Numbered from the stretch's first letter, positions 28,181-36,675 are shown. The stretch: DNA of 64,000 nt from Palsa-504 sp963753195 (GCA_963753195.1 CAVWBH010000001.1:1054001-1118000), one strand, 5' to 3'. The notes: generated from the letters alone by a model not told the origin. Numbers and translations are program-made.

Positions 28181-28440
28181 CCTGCTACTCCAATACAGCC
28201 AGTGGGCCAACGCCATAACGCAGCAGCAGCCTACACACCGCCAAACGCATCAACGAGGCCGATCTGGCTCATCGGCCCCGCACGCACCAGCAACGTCAGT
28301 CCATTTGCGTGCCTGTGATCCTGCGGCATCAGCACCGACGGGCGCTGCGCCGGGACCCGCTCGCTCAGTCTGTTAGGTGACCAATGACTCTGGTGCGCCG
28401 GTTCGCGCGGAGCAAGGTGATGGATAGGAGGTGCTGCGCG

Positions 28441-28914
28441 ATGACTACCACCGTGAAACGATCCGTGCCGCCGCCCGCGCTCGTCAAGATGGGTAACCCG
28501 CTGGTGCGGATGCTGCTTGGCTCGCCGTTGCATAGGGTGCTTGACCATTTCTTCCTGGTACTGCACCTGACCGGCCGCAAGACCGGACGCCGCTACGATA
28601 TCCCGGTTGGCTTCGTAGACATGGACGGGCAGCTCACCGTCGTCACCGTAGCCAGGTGGCGGGTCAACCTGCGCGGCGGGGCTGACGTCGAGGTCACGCT
28701 GCGCGGGCACCTGCGGCCGATGCTCGCGCTGCTGGAAGAGGACCCCGCTTCGGTCGCGGTTGGCTACCAGGCCATGATCGGCCACATGGGCTGGAAGAAG
28801 GCACAGCGCCAGCTCGGCCTCTCGCTGCCCGGCGGACGGCCGCCGACGCTGCTGGAACTCAAAGACGCGGCCGATGAGTACGGTTGGTCGGTCATCACTT
28901 TGACCCCGCGGTGA
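28441..28914 (+). CDS. deazaflavin (F420)-type nitroreductase, DUF385
   Basis: 157 aa from ATG 28441, behind a strong GGAGGT. DUF385/FDR split-barrel: MGNPLVRMLLGSPLHRVLDH, LVLHLTGRKTGRRYDIPVGF, VTVARWRVNLRGGADVEVTL. The GRKTGRR-PV segment is the cofactor phosphate region of the Ddn/F420 family, pointing to an F420H2-dependent oxidoreductase acting on quinones or xenobiotics. It lies directly before the WS/DGAT gene, with a gap of four bases. Confidence 0.83.
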   Translation: MTTTVKRSVPPPALVKMGNPLVRMLLGSPLHRVLDHFFLVLHLTGRKTGRRYDIPVGFVDMDGQLTVVTVARWRVNLRGGADVEVTLRGHLRPMLALLEEDPASVAVGYQAMIGHMGWKKAQRQLGLSLPGGRPPTLLELKDAADEYGWSVITLTPR

Positions 28915-28921
28915 CCTAGTG

Positions 28922-30277
28922 ATGTCGGCCCCGCCTGAGCGGGCTACCGCTGCGGACCTCATGCAGTCCGCTACGGGCGACGGGAGAGCTGCCGGGCACA
29001 TCGGGGCCGTCTTGGTGCTCGACGCCGCGCAGGGGTTCACCGCCGCGCAGGCGCGGCGGGTGCTCGCCGAGCGGATCCGTGCGGTGCCACGGCTACGGCA
29101 GCGGCTGCACCGGGCACCGCCTGGATGCGGGCGGCCGTACTGGGCGGATGATCCGGCGTTCGATATCGGCGAGCACGTCCGGCAGGTGTGCTGCCCGCCG
29201 CCCGGGGACGAGCGGGCGCTGCTCGATCTCGCTGCGGCTCGCCTCGCCGAGCCCATGCTCCGGTCCCGGCCGCTGTGGTCAGCCACGTTCGTTACCGGGC
29301 TGGCCGACGGCGGCACCGGGCTGGTCGTCATCATGGACCACGTGCTGGCGGACGGCGTTGCTGGACTCGCGGTCCTCGGCACGCTGGTTGACCAGGCCGC
29401 CGGGACGGCACCGGCCCGGGCGGACCGGTTCCCGGCACCGGCACCTAGCGTCCGGGAACTTGCCGCCGATGCCTGGCGAGGGCGCCTGCGCCGGGCGGGG
29501 CAGGCCGGACCAGGTGCTCCGCGCCAGGTGCGCGGCCTGCGCCGGATCCGCGCGGGAATGGCAGAACTGGGGGGCGCCCGGCCGCCGCGCCGGCTCCCGG
29601 TGACATCGCTCAACCGGCCGGTCGGGCCGCGGCGGCGGCTCGACGTCGCCGCCGTCGACCTGGCCGCCGTCCGCGACCTGGGCCACGCCAACGGCGGCAC
29701 CGTCAACGACGTGGTGCTCGCCGCGGTCGCCGGGGCGCTGCGAACCCTGCTGGCCGCGCGCGGGGAGCAACTCAGCGAAGTCACCATCACGGTCCCGGTG
29801 GCCGCCCGGCGGGCGGCCACCGGCGGCGAGCTCGGCAACCAGATCGGGATCATGCCGGTCACCGTGCCCGCCACCGGCGACCTCGGCGCCCGGATAACCC
29901 GGACGGCCCAGATCACCCGCGAACGCAAGTCGCGTGCCCGCGGCGCCTCAGCCGCCCTGTTCGTGCCCGCGTTTCTGCTGCTGGCCCGCACCGGGCTGCT
30001 GCGCTGGTTCACCAGCCACCAGCGGATGGTCCAGACCTTCCTCACCAACCTGCGCGGCCCGCAAGACCCGCTCACGTTCGGCGGCGCCGCCGTGCGGGCG
30101 ATCATCCCCATCCCGTCCACCACCGGGAACGTCACCGTAACGTTCGCGGCGTCCTCCTACGCCGGAACGCTGCGCATCACCGTCCTGTCAGACCCCGCCC
30201 GGATGCCCGACGCCCCCGCACTAGCCGCTGCCCTCCGCCGCGAACTGTCCGCCGCGCTGGCCGCCCCTCCGCCGTGA
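28922..30277 (+). CDS. WS/DGAT-family acyltransferase
   Basis: 451 aa from ATG 28922 (GTG 28919 also possible). N-terminal acyl-CoA-acyltransferase half: ATAADLMQSATGDGRAAGHI, RAVPRLRQRLHRAPPGCGRP, and the active-site segment VVIMDHVLADGVAGLAVL. The canonical motif HHxxxDG reads DHxxxDG here: the second, catalytic His is kept, the first is Asp. The C-terminal half has NGGTVNDVVLAAVAGALRTL, TVPVAARRAATGGELGNQIG and FLTNLRGPQDPLTFGGAAV. The family makes wax esters or triacylglycerol from acyl-CoA. Confidence 0.85.
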   Translation: MSAPPERATAADLMQSATGDGRAAGHIGAVLVLDAAQGFTAAQARRVLAERIRAVPRLRQRLHRAPPGCGRPYWADDPAFDIGEHVRQVCCPPPGDERALLDLAAARLAEPMLRSRPLWSATFVTGLADGGTGLVVIMDHVLADGVAGLAVLGTLVDQAAGTAPARADRFPAPAPSVRELAADAWRGRLRRAGQAGPGAPRQVRGLRRIRAGMAELGGARPPRRLPVTSLNRPVGPRRRLDVAAVDLAAVRDLGHANGGTVNDVVLAAVAGALRTLLAARGEQLSEVTITVPVAARRAATGGELGNQIGIMPVTVPATGDLGARITRTAQITRERKSRARGASAALFVPAFLLLARTGLLRWFTSHQRMVQTFLTNLRGPQDPLTFGGAAVRAIIPIPSTTGNVTVTFAASSYAGTLRITVLSDPARMPDAPALAAALRRELSAALAAPPP

Positions 30278-30457
30278 GCATGCCGAACAGCGTCCCCGCA
30301 CCCCCGCCTCGGGCACCCCCGCGGCTCGCGTCTCGCGAGGGTCTGTGACGGGCTATGGCTTTTTGGGCCGTTTGGCCAAGCAGGGGTGACGTTAGGCCTG
30401 TGTGCTGCGCGCCGTCTGGCGGGACCATGAGGCCGGGAACCAGTTGAGGGAGTTGTC

Positions 30458-31318
30458 ATGACTGCCATCGACGAGCGGCCGCCGCAGGTCGGGGGTGGTC
30501 CGCGGCTGAATGTCAGGGCCCTGGTCGCGTTTTTCGTCCTGGCTTACGCGCTGAGCTGGTCGTGGCTCATCCCGATGGCGGTAGTCCATGAGGTTGTCCG
30601 GCGCGGCGTGAGCTGGCCGACTCATTTCCCGGCCTTGCTAGGCCCCACGATCGCGGCGCTGGCGGTGACCGCCTGGACGCTGGGCCGCCCGGGGGTGCGT
30701 GACCTGCTGGCCCGAATGATCCGGTGGCGGGTCGCCGTACGCTGGTGGCTGGTGGCGGTGAGCCCGGCGGTGTTTTTGGGGCTCGGGCTGATCGTGATGG
30801 CCGCGGCGGGGAAGACGCTGCCGAACGCGGCGGACTTCGGGTGGTTCAGCGGGATCCCGGCGATCGGCCCAGCGGGTGTGCTGCTGCTTCTTCTGATCGG
30901 CGCGCTAGGTGAGGAGACCGGCTGGCGCGGATACGCGCTGCCGCAGTTGCAGCGCCGGTTCAGCCCGCTGGCCAGCTCGCTCATCCTCGCGGTGATTTGG
31001 TTCGGCTGGCACCTGCCGCAGTTCTTCGTCATCGCTACCTACCGAGACTCCGGCCCGGTCCAGTATGTCGGCATGTTCCTCGGGCTGGCCTGCGGCTCGG
31101 TCGTGCTGACCTGGCTGTACAACCGGTCCGGGGGCAGCATCTTGCTGGTCGCCCTCTGGCACGGGCTGTACAACTTCGTCAGCGGCACCCAGGCCGCCAC
31201 CGGAACGCTCGCCGCAGTCGTCAGCACCCTGATCATGATCCAGGGCCTGGCCCTGATCGGCCTTGAAGTGCGAGCCCGGCGGCACGGCCGGCCCTCCGTG
31301 CTGGGTACCGCCACGTGA
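30458..31318 (+). CDS. CPBP-family intramembrane glutamic endopeptidase
   Basis: 286 aa with about eight hydrophobic spans. Abi/CAAX-protease motifs in order: GALGEETGWRGYALPQLQRR (Glu-Glu and Arg), WFGWHLPQFFV (His), and LVALWHGLYNFVSG (second His). GAGGGAG precedes the ATG at good distance. Members process membrane-bound peptides or prenylated proteins; in bacteria some give bacteriocin immunity. Nothing next to it looks like a substrate peptide. Confidence 0.87.
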   Translation: MTAIDERPPQVGGGPRLNVRALVAFFVLAYALSWSWLIPMAVVHEVVRRGVSWPTHFPALLGPTIAALAVTAWTLGRPGVRDLLARMIRWRVAVRWWLVAVSPAVFLGLGLIVMAAAGKTLPNAADFGWFSGIPAIGPAGVLLLLLIGALGEETGWRGYALPQLQRRFSPLASSLILAVIWFGWHLPQFFVIATYRDSGPVQYVGMFLGLACGSVVLTWLYNRSGGSILLVALWHGLYNFVSGTQAATGTLAAVVSTLIMIQGLALIGLEVRARRHGRPSVLGTAT

Positions 31319-31320
31319 CC

Positions 31321-32097
31321 TCACGTGCAGTGCAGTGTTTCCTCGCCGGCGTGATCACTGGATTCAGCTGTCGCGACGGCCAGCGATGCTGCGCCGGCGG
31401 CCGTGAGGTGCTCGGCCCGCTGCTTGATGCCGAGCAGGCACTTGCGCATCATGAACGGGTCGCCGATCTCCATCAAGATCAGCTCGGTCACGATGGCGGG
31501 CTTGGCCCAGGTGTAACGGCTGCGCAGCCGGCTGATGAGCCGCGTGTGCCCGGCGGCGGCTGGCTCGAGCAGCCAGAGCCAGGTGCCGCCGGGCTTTTCC
31601 CACAACATCAGCGCGCCGGGTTCGAGCCGGGCGACCCGGTAGGCAGTCGCGGGCGTCGGCTTGCCGCCCATGGGCACCCAGTCCCCCACCGCAAGGCGCT
31701 GGAACTGCGGGAGGACCTGCCGGGCGCTGGCCCGGCCCAGGTTGTCCAGCAGGTCGTAGCTGTAAAAGCCAGCCCGGTTCCAGCCCCACTGGGCCAGCCA
31801 CGGCCAGATGTCCTCCGCCGGGGCGGCGATGGTGACCGCGCGGGTGGCGTTCAGCTGCGGCCGCGGGCACAGGTCATCGCCGGGCATCGGCCGGTTCACC
31901 TCATCGCCGGTGGCGCCCCAGCTGAACATCCGGGGACGGATCCAGCGGAGGTGCGCACCCAGCGCCACGGCGGCACCGAGACCGGCTACGCAGGCACGGT
32001 GCCTTCCGCCCACATCGGCCCAGCCGATCCCGCCCGGGCACCGGGTACCTGGCGGGGCCGACGCCGCGGGGCGCCGGTGGCCAGACGCAGGCATCAT
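31321..32097 (-). CDS. SRPBCC-fold protein with N-terminal membrane anchor
   Basis: 258 aa. Residues ~35-55 are hydrophobic (ACVAGLGAAVALGAHLRWIR); the rest is an SRPBCC/polyketide-cyclase-like domain: TRAVTIAAPAEDIWPWLAQW, GWNRAGFYSYDLLDNL, VARLEPGALMLWEKPGGTW, SRLRSRYTW. The W-A-Q-W-G/GWYSYD pattern is common in actinomycete proteins of unknown ligand. ATG 32097 overlaps the TGA of the upstream membrane protein (ATGA), so the two are coupled. Confidence 0.82.
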   Translation of the reverse strand: MMPASGHRRPAASAPPGTRCPGGIGWADVGGRHRACVAGLGAAVALGAHLRWIRPRMFSWGATGDEVNRPMPGDDLCPRPQLNATRAVTIAAPAEDIWPWLAQWGWNRAGFYSYDLLDNLGRASARQVLPQFQRLAVGDWVPMGGKPTPATAYRVARLEPGALMLWEKPGGTWLWLLEPAAAGHTRLISRLRSRYTWAKPAIVTELILMEIGDPFMMRKCLLGIKQRAEHLTAAGAASLAVATAESSDHAGEETLHCT

Positions 32098-32546
32098 CGG
32101 GGCGTCCCCGGCAGACGCCAGGCCAGCCAGGTGACCGCCAGGCCTACGACCGCGAATACCGCCTCCAGCGGCTGGAACCCCAGCCAGGCCAGCTCAGCGG
32201 CCTCAAAGCAGACCAGCCCCGTCCCCGCGGCCATCGACAGCTCGCGGGCATGCCGGTGACCGCGCCACTGCCACCAGCCCGCCAGCAGGAAACCCCCGCC
32301 AACCAGCCCGGCCAGCAGAACCCCCGGCACCCGCCAGTCACTGAACGGAGTCCCTGCCAGCGTGCCCGGATCCGCATGAAGCAGCGACCCATCCGGGGCG
32401 GCCGCCAGCAGCACACCGCCAGCGAGGCCCGTGACCCCAGTCACCAGCTCCAGCGTGACCAGCGCACGGCGGGCCCCACCCGGCCGCCGCAGCACGGGCG
32501 ACCGAACCGACCCGCCAGGGCCCCTGGCCGGTACAGCACTATTCAC
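32094..32546 (-). CDS. small four-span membrane protein, hypothetical
   Basis: 150 aa with hydrophobic spans near 30-50, 70-92, 104-120 and 124-142. It is related by eye to small actinomycete proteins that accompany SRPBCC genes; no motif gives a function. It is the first gene of a coupled pair with the SRPBCC protein. The Arg/Pro-rich N-terminus before the first span may be partly untranslated. Confidence 0.65.
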   Translation of the reverse strand: MNSAVPARGPGGSVRSPVLRRPGGARRALVTLELVTGVTGLAGGVLLAAAPDGSLLHADPGTLAGTPFSDWRVPGVLLAGLVGGGFLLAGWWQWRGHRHARELSMAAGTGLVCFEAAELAWLGFQPLEAVFAVVGLAVTWLAWRLPGTPR

Positions 32547-32787
32547 CCCCCCGACCCTGCAAGACGGTGATGAGCCTGAACAGGGCCAGAAGTCCCAACC
32601 GGAGCCCGCGGAGAGAGGACGTTAGCACCTGCCTCGCGTGAGCGGCGTCCGTCAGGCTATTCGCCAGCAGTAAGCACGCGCAACGGGCGGATCTGCCCGG
32701 ACCCGCCGCATAGCGCCGGGCGTCCGCTTGAGCGAACCGGCGAGCGCCGGGTCGCCCGTACGTCCGCCTGGCTGATAGGAGGTTGTG

Positions 32788-33042
32788 ATGCCCGATAGGA
32801 GCCCCGCACGGGCACGACGATCACATTCGGCGCCCAGGGTTGTGTCGCCGAGGAACAAAGTGAACATTGCCCTCCCCCTGTCGATGATCAGGGCCGAGGA
32901 GCCAGTGGGGATGAGGGCGGGAGACTGGATCAGCCTTGCCGGACTGGTGGTCTCGGTCATCGGGTTCACCGTGGCGATCAAGGAGCTCATCCGAATCGCA
33001 CATACGTCGGATGGGGCCAGGAGCGCGACATCGCCATCATGA
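32788..33042 (+). CDS. small single-span membrane protein, probably decayed
   Basis: 84 aa from ATG 32788, with a textbook AGGAGGT five bases ahead. The only recognisable part is the membrane helix and what follows (AGDWISLAGLVVSVIGFTVA, then IKELIRIAHTSDGARS), the usual start of short actinomycete proteins that begin right at this segment. The 43 residues before it are low-complexity, and the stop comes soon after, with what looks like continuing sequence (DIAIMKAEIDG) one frame over. I suspect a frameshifted remnant. Confidence 0.4.
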   Translation: MPDRSPARARRSHSAPRVVSPRNKVNIALPLSMIRAEEPVGMRAGDWISLAGLVVSVIGFTVAIKELIRIAHTSDGARSATSPS

Positions 33043-33171
33043 AGGCCGAGATCGACGGGCCTGGCTGAGCTGCGTCCGTCGCCATCGGAGCCAGCTGCAG
33101 GCGGTTCGCCAAGGCTATGGGTGTGGCCTACGCCCGGGCACGGCCATTACATATGCCCAGAAAAGGGACTT

Positions 33172-33202
33172 TTGCTATTTAGCGAAATCTGGGTGCTAAA
33201 CT
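33172..33202 (+). promoter_or_regulatory. promoter of the 41-aa small protein
   Basis: TTGCTA (33172-33177), 19 bases, then TAAACT (33197-33202), in a locally A/T-rich stretch. The ATG of the small gene follows four bases after the -10 box, so the transcript would be leaderless or nearly so. Confidence 0.45.
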
Positions 33203-33206
33203 CTGA

Positions 33207-33332
33207 ATGTGGAAGGAAACAAATGACGTCGACTGTCACCAAGATACGGCTCACAGCAGCCGGGTAGTTCTGGTATGTCCTGAATGTTTCGCTTTCGGTG
33301 CTGGATACTTCGCCAAGGTTCCGGAAAATTAG
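33207..33332 (+). CDS. 41-aa cysteine-containing small protein
   Basis: ATG 33207 to TAG 33332. The protein starts MWKETNDVDCHQDTAHSSR and ends VVLVCPECFAFGAGYFAKVP plus EN. A CPEC pair (residues 24-27), with an earlier Cys10-His11 and His16, could bind zinc. A promoter sits directly ahead. An alternative reading from ATG 33222 (good GGAAGG site) gives only 14 residues before a stop, so the 41-aa frame is preferred. I do not recognise the family. Confidence 0.4.
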   Translation: MWKETNDVDCHQDTAHSSRVVLVCPECFAFGAGYFAKVPEN

Positions 33333-33447
33333 GCCCAACCAACTGAGCTAGGTCAGATTCCCGGTACCCGATACACCGGCACATCGGGACAAGGCGGCAC
33401 GCCTCAAGTCGGCGGGGCGTACGGGGCGACCGGCAAGAAGCAATAAG

Positions 33448-33463
33448 TACGGGCGCGCCCGTA
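33448..33463. repeat. perfect 16-bp palindrome before a small ORF
   Basis: TACGGGCGCGCCCGTA is its own reverse complement and abuts the ribosome-binding AGGAGG of the 51-aa ORF. It could be a regulator site or a short RNA hairpin. Confidence 0.5.
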
Positions 33464-33472
33464 GGAGGCGAC

Positions 33473-33628
33473 GTGAGTGCAATGACCCCAGCCGGGCGGC
33501 CTGCTGTTGCCTTCATACCCGGGCGGGTAATAGAGGAGCCCGCCTCAGTTACGCACCTCGTTCATGAAATTGGGACCTTCCTGTCCCCGGCGGCGCCGTG
33601 GATCCCCGAATTCTTCACCTCACCTTAG
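33473..33628 (+). CDS. 51-aa small ORF, hypothetical
   Basis: GTG 33473 follows AGGAGG at five bases, the best ribosome site in this stretch; the stop is TAG 33626-33628. The product starts MSAMTPAGRPAVAFIPGRVI and ends with a hydrophobic, Pro/Phe-rich tail (FLSPAAPWIPEFFTSP). It is followed 13 bases later by the PH-domain gene, so it may be a leader gene of that unit. The family is unknown. Confidence 0.35.
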   Translation: MSAMTPAGRPAVAFIPGRVIEEPASVTHLVHEIGTFLSPAAPWIPEFFTSP

Positions 33629-33641
33629 AGGCGGTGCCGGG

Positions 33642-34169
33642 ATGAGGATGGGTCCGAACACCGACAGGGTGCCAGCCTCGGTTAACAGGTACCTGCTTCC
33701 CCATGAACACCAAGTCATCTCGGTCCATCAGCACCCGGCGGTACTGAGCGGGCGTATTTTCTTCGTTATCGCCGGCTTCGTCGCCGCGGTCTGGCTGAGC
33801 ATCTCGGTCGCGTCTGGCAACGGCACGGCCCTTCTCATCATCTGGTTCTTGTGGGGACTGCTCCTGGTCTGGCTCGCGGTGAAGGTCGTCGACTGGTCCC
33901 TGAATTACTTCGTTGTCACGTCGCAGCGGCTGCTCCTCGCTCAAGGTTTCGTCGTCCGCAAGGTGAACATGATGCCGCTCGCCAAGGTGACGGACATGAG
34001 CTTCCAGCGCACCGCAGTGGGCCAGATCCTCGGCTACGGCGAGTTCATCGTGGAGTCAGCCGGGCAAGACCAAGCGCTGCGAAACGTCCGATTCCTGCCC
34101 CATCCCGAGCAGCTCTACCTGGAGGTCTGCGGGCTGATCTTCAAAGAGAACGAGGCAAGCCCTGACTAG
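33642..34169 (+). CDS. PH-domain membrane protein (bPH2, YdbS/YdbT type)
   Basis: 175 aa from ATG 33642 (ATG 33648 is equally good). Residues ~13-30 are LLPHEHQVISVHQHPAVLSG, then two close membrane helices (about 34-78), then the bPH2 β-barrel: WSLNYFVVTSQRLLLAQGFV, VNMMPLAKVTDMSFQRTAVG, LGYGEFIVESAGQDQALRNV. This is the single-module YdbS-like form. Such proteins are membrane-associated with unknown ligand. It ends about 170 bases before the antitoxin. Confidence 0.85.
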   Translation: MRMGPNTDRVPASVNRYLLPHEHQVISVHQHPAVLSGRIFFVIAGFVAAVWLSISVASGNGTALLIIWFLWGLLLVWLAVKVVDWSLNYFVVTSQRLLLAQGFVVRKVNMMPLAKVTDMSFQRTAVGQILGYGEFIVESAGQDQALRNVRFLPHPEQLYLEVCGLIFKENEASPD

Positions 34170-34296
34170 GGGCTTACGCGGTCTTCATTGCCGTCGTCGC
34201 TCAGTGCCGTCAGCCACGGCGAGCTGACGCGGGCAAGCTTGCTAGAGGTCTCGACCCGGCAGGTGAAGAAGCTGGCCGCCTCTCTCGGGTCACTGC

Positions 34297-34321
34297 TCAT
34301 TCATGCATCATGCATGAATGA
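34297..34321. promoter_or_regulatory. palindromic operator upstream of the antitoxin
   Basis: 11-base arms (34297-34307 and 34311-34321) pair perfectly around a 3-base centre; the arms read TCATTCATGCA. It ends 16 bases before the antitoxin ATG. Ribbon-helix-helix antitoxins such as FitA bind such sites to repress their own operon. Confidence 0.65.
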
Positions 34322-34337
34322 TGGGCAGACTAGGGAT

Positions 34338-34583
34338 ATGAGCGAGCCTACGGATACAGGTATCGTCCAAGTCCGCGACGTCGATCCGGCGACACTTGCG
34401 GTCCTGCGCGGCCGGGCCAGGTCGCTCGGCCAGTCGCTGTCGGGTTACCTACGCGACCTGATGGACGCCGATGCCGCCGCCGAGACCAACGCCGAGGTCA
34501 TCGCCCGGATTGCCCGCGATCGGGAACCAGTGGATCTGACCATGGACGATATTCTCGCGGCGCGCGACGAGGGGCGGCGTTGA
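34338..34583 (+). CDS. FitA/VapB-type ribbon-helix-helix antitoxin
   Basis: 81 aa from ATG 34338. The N-terminal RHH is IVQVRDVDPATLAVLRGRAR and SLGQSLSGYLRDLMDA; the C-terminal tail (EPVDLTMDDILAARDEGRR) is the segment that blocks the PIN toxin. Its TGA overlaps the ATG-equivalent start of the toxin (TTGA), the usual coupled toxin-antitoxin layout. The partner toxin is broken, so the antitoxin may now be an orphan regulator. Confidence 0.8.
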   Translation: MSEPTDTGIVQVRDVDPATLAVLRGRARSLGQSLSGYLRDLMDADAAAETNAEVIARIARDREPVDLTMDDILAARDEGRR

Positions 34584-34965
34584 GCCTCACCTATGTCGTC
34601 GACCGCTCCCTGGTGGTAGACGCGCTGTCCGCGCGGGAGGGGGATGCCGTGCTGCGGCAGCGACTGTCCGCGCCGCGCACACTGCACGCGCCGCACCATA
34701 TCGACGTAGCGGTCGCGGCCACGGTCCGGGGACTCGCGGCCGGAAAGAAGATCACCGATTACCGCGGAGAATAGAACCTCGCCGACTACGCCCGCCTGCG
34801 GTCACCCGCCATCCAGTTTGGCCCTTTCATCCCCGGATGTGGAAGCTGCGCCACAACCTGGGAGCGTATGACGCCGCTTACATCGCACTAGCCGAGGCCC
34901 TCGGCGGTGAGCTGCTGACCGGCGACGTCAAGCTGAGAACGCCGCTGGGCACCATGCGACAGTGA
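34580..34965 (+). pseudogene. VapC-type PIN toxin, broken twice
   Basis: It starts at TTG 34580, overlapping the antitoxin. MSLTYVVDRSLVVDAL holds the first PIN Asp, and LHAPHHIDVAVAATVRGLAA is normal. A TAG at 34772-34774 stops the frame; after it the same frame continues with LADYARLRSPAIQFGPFIP, and then homology jumps one frame to RMWKLRHNLGAYDAAYIALA, EALGGELLTGDVKL and a normal end at TGA 34963-34965. So there is one nonsense codon plus one frameshift near 34,840. All PIN acidic residues can still be recognised, so the damage is recent. Confidence 0.78.
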
Positions 34966-35056
34966 TCGTCACCCGTTAGCACTCCATTCGCGGTGCTGGT
35001 ATCGATACCGCCGGCCTTCCGATCGCATCCGCGACGGGATACATTACTCATTGCCT

Positions 35057-35088
35057 GATGTCATCATCCAGTGACATCGTCGGATGAC
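35057..35088. promoter_or_regulatory. inverted-repeat operator before the MFS exporter
   Basis: GATGTCA (35057-35063) and TGACATC (35072-35078) form a perfect inverted repeat, overlapped by a second one, GTCATC (35060) with GATGAC (35083-35088). It sits 20-50 bases before the MFS start, the expected place for the TetR regulator encoded downstream. Confidence 0.6.
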
Positions 35089-35106
35089 GAGTGCGGGAGC
35101 ACCTCC

Positions 35107-36675
35107 ATGACGGCGACCGCCAAGCCACCTGGGACCGGCTCGCCGGAGCCGGTCGGGGCCGGTGACGTCCCTTCGCTGCGCCGGCGGCTCCTGGTACCGA
35201 CCCTGGTGCTGTCCGGGTCCTTGATGGCCGTGGTGTCGAGCCTCGGCGCGCCCCTCATCCCCACCCTGGCGCGAGACGACGGGGTGTCGCTGAGCACCGG
35301 GGAGTGGATCCTCACCATCACCCTGCTGACCGGCGCCCTGGCCACGCCGGTGATGGGGCGGCTGGCCGACGGGCCCCGCCAGCGGGCGGTCATCCTCATC
35401 GCCCTCGGCGCGGTCGTCGTGGGCTGCGTGCTCGCAGCGGTATCCAACGGCTTCACCGTGTTGATCATCGGCCGGGCCCTGCAGGGCGTCGGCCTCGGGC
35501 TCCTGCCGGTGGCGATGGCCATCGCCCGCCGGAACCTGCCATGGGATGCCGCCCGGCAGACCATCGCGACCCTGTCTGTCACCGGCGCCATCGGGGCCGG
35601 ACTGGGCTATCCGGTGACCGGGCTGATCGCCCAGTTCCTGAACTTCCGGGCGGCCTACTGGTTCGGTGCCATCACCGTGACCGGAGCCCTGGTATCCGCT
35701 GCGCTGGTCCTTCCGCCCCGCTCGGCCGGCACCTCCCGGCGCTTCGACGTCGTGGGTGCCGGCCTGCTCAGCCTGGCGGTCATCGGGGTCTCGGTGGTGC
35801 TCAGCGAGGGCGGAGGATGGGGCTGGGCCTCAGCTCGCTCCCTCGGTGTCATTGCCGCGTCGGTGGTCGTGCTGGCCGTCTGGATCCCCTTCGAACTGCG
35901 CGTTGCCCACCCGCTGGTCGATCTGCGCCAGGTCCGCAACCGCTCGGTGCTCACCGCCGACGTGTCCGGCTTCCTCATCAGCATCGCCATGTACCTGCTC
36001 TTGCCGATCATCGTGGAGTTTGTTCAGATCCCGCCGTCGGCCGGCTACGGGTTCGCCGCATCCCTGGTCGTGTCAGGGCTGATCCTGACTCCGCTGTCGG
36101 TAGGCAGCTTCGTGGCCAGCCGCTTCCTGATCGTCTACGAGCGGCGCTTCGGCCCCCGGACCATGATCCCGCTCGGCTCGGTGGTGTTCGCGGCGGGCGC
36201 GACGTTCTTCGCCTTGGAGCACTCGGCCCTGTGGCAGGCATTCGTCGCCGTTGCCGTGTGCGGTCTGGGCGTCGGCTTCACTACCGGGGCCATGCCCGGG
36301 TTCATCATCCGGGCCGTGCCCCAGAGCGAGACCGGGAGCGCCACGGGCTTCTACCAGGTGGTGCGGAGCATCGGCTTGACGGTGGGAAGCGCGCTGAGTG
36401 CCGCCGTGCTGATGGCCCACACCAGGCATGGTCAGGCCCTGCCGGACGTGTACGGCTTCCAGGCGGCCCTGATCATCGCTGCCGCCCTGTGCCTGGCCAC
36501 CGGCGTGGTCAGCTTCGTGCTGCCCGGACGGGCGCCGTCGCCCCCCACCGCACTCACCACCGATGAGGAGGAGGACCTCGAAGTGCTGATGAAGGAGGAG
36601 GCCGAGCTGGGCGGCGCAGGCCTTGTGGCGGGCGAAGAGCCGCTACCGGCGAGACCGGAGCGGGATCGGCCGTGA
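35107..36675 (+). CDS. MFS drug-exporter-type transporter (DHA2-like)
   Basis: 522 aa from ATG 35107, with GGGAG ahead. About 13-14 hydrophobic spans. MFS motif A-like GRLADGPRQR follows span 2 and motif C-like GAIGAGLGYPVTG sits in span 5, the antiporter signature of exporters. RALQGVGLGLLPVAMAIAR is the span-4 motif B region. The C-terminal ~40 residues are acidic (EEEDLEVLMKEEAEL), an odd cytoplasmic tail. It is followed by a TetR gene in GTGA overlap and preceded by an inverted-repeat operator, so it is a regulated efflux unit. The substrate is unknown. Confidence 0.87.
   Translation: MTATAKPPGTGSPEPVGAGDVPSLRRRLLVPTLVLSGSLMAVVSSLGAPLIPTLARDDGVSLSTGEWILTITLLTGALATPVMGRLADGPRQRAVILIALGAVVVGCVLAAVSNGFTVLIIGRALQGVGLGLLPVAMAIARRNLPWDAARQTIATLSVTGAIGAGLGYPVTGLIAQFLNFRAAYWFGAITVTGALVSAALVLPPRSAGTSRRFDVVGAGLLSLAVIGVSVVLSEGGGWGWASARSLGVIAASVVVLAVWIPFELRVAHPLVDLRQVRNRSVLTADVSGFLISIAMYLLLPIIVEFVQIPPSAGYGFAASLVVSGLILTPLSVGSFVASRFLIVYERRFGPRTMIPLGSVVFAAGATFFALEHSALWQAFVAVAVCGLGVGFTTGAMPGFIIRAVPQSETGSATGFYQVVRSIGLTVGSALSAAVLMAHTRHGQALPDVYGFQAALIIAAALCLATGVVSFVLPGRAPSPPTALTTDEEEDLEVLMKEEAELGGAGLVAGEEPLPARPERDRP

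Noticed and set aside
26780..28318. 512-codon plus-strand open frame
   Set aside because: Antisense to the CocE hydrolase, which has all S15 motifs and a good ribosome site.
28231..30135. 634-codon minus-strand open frame
   Set aside because: Antisense to DUF385 and WS/DGAT genes; Arg/Ser/Ala-rich low-complexity product.
33222..33266. 14-codon frame with a good GGAAGG site
   Set aside because: Too short and stops at once; the overlapping 41-aa frame with its promoter explains the stretch better.
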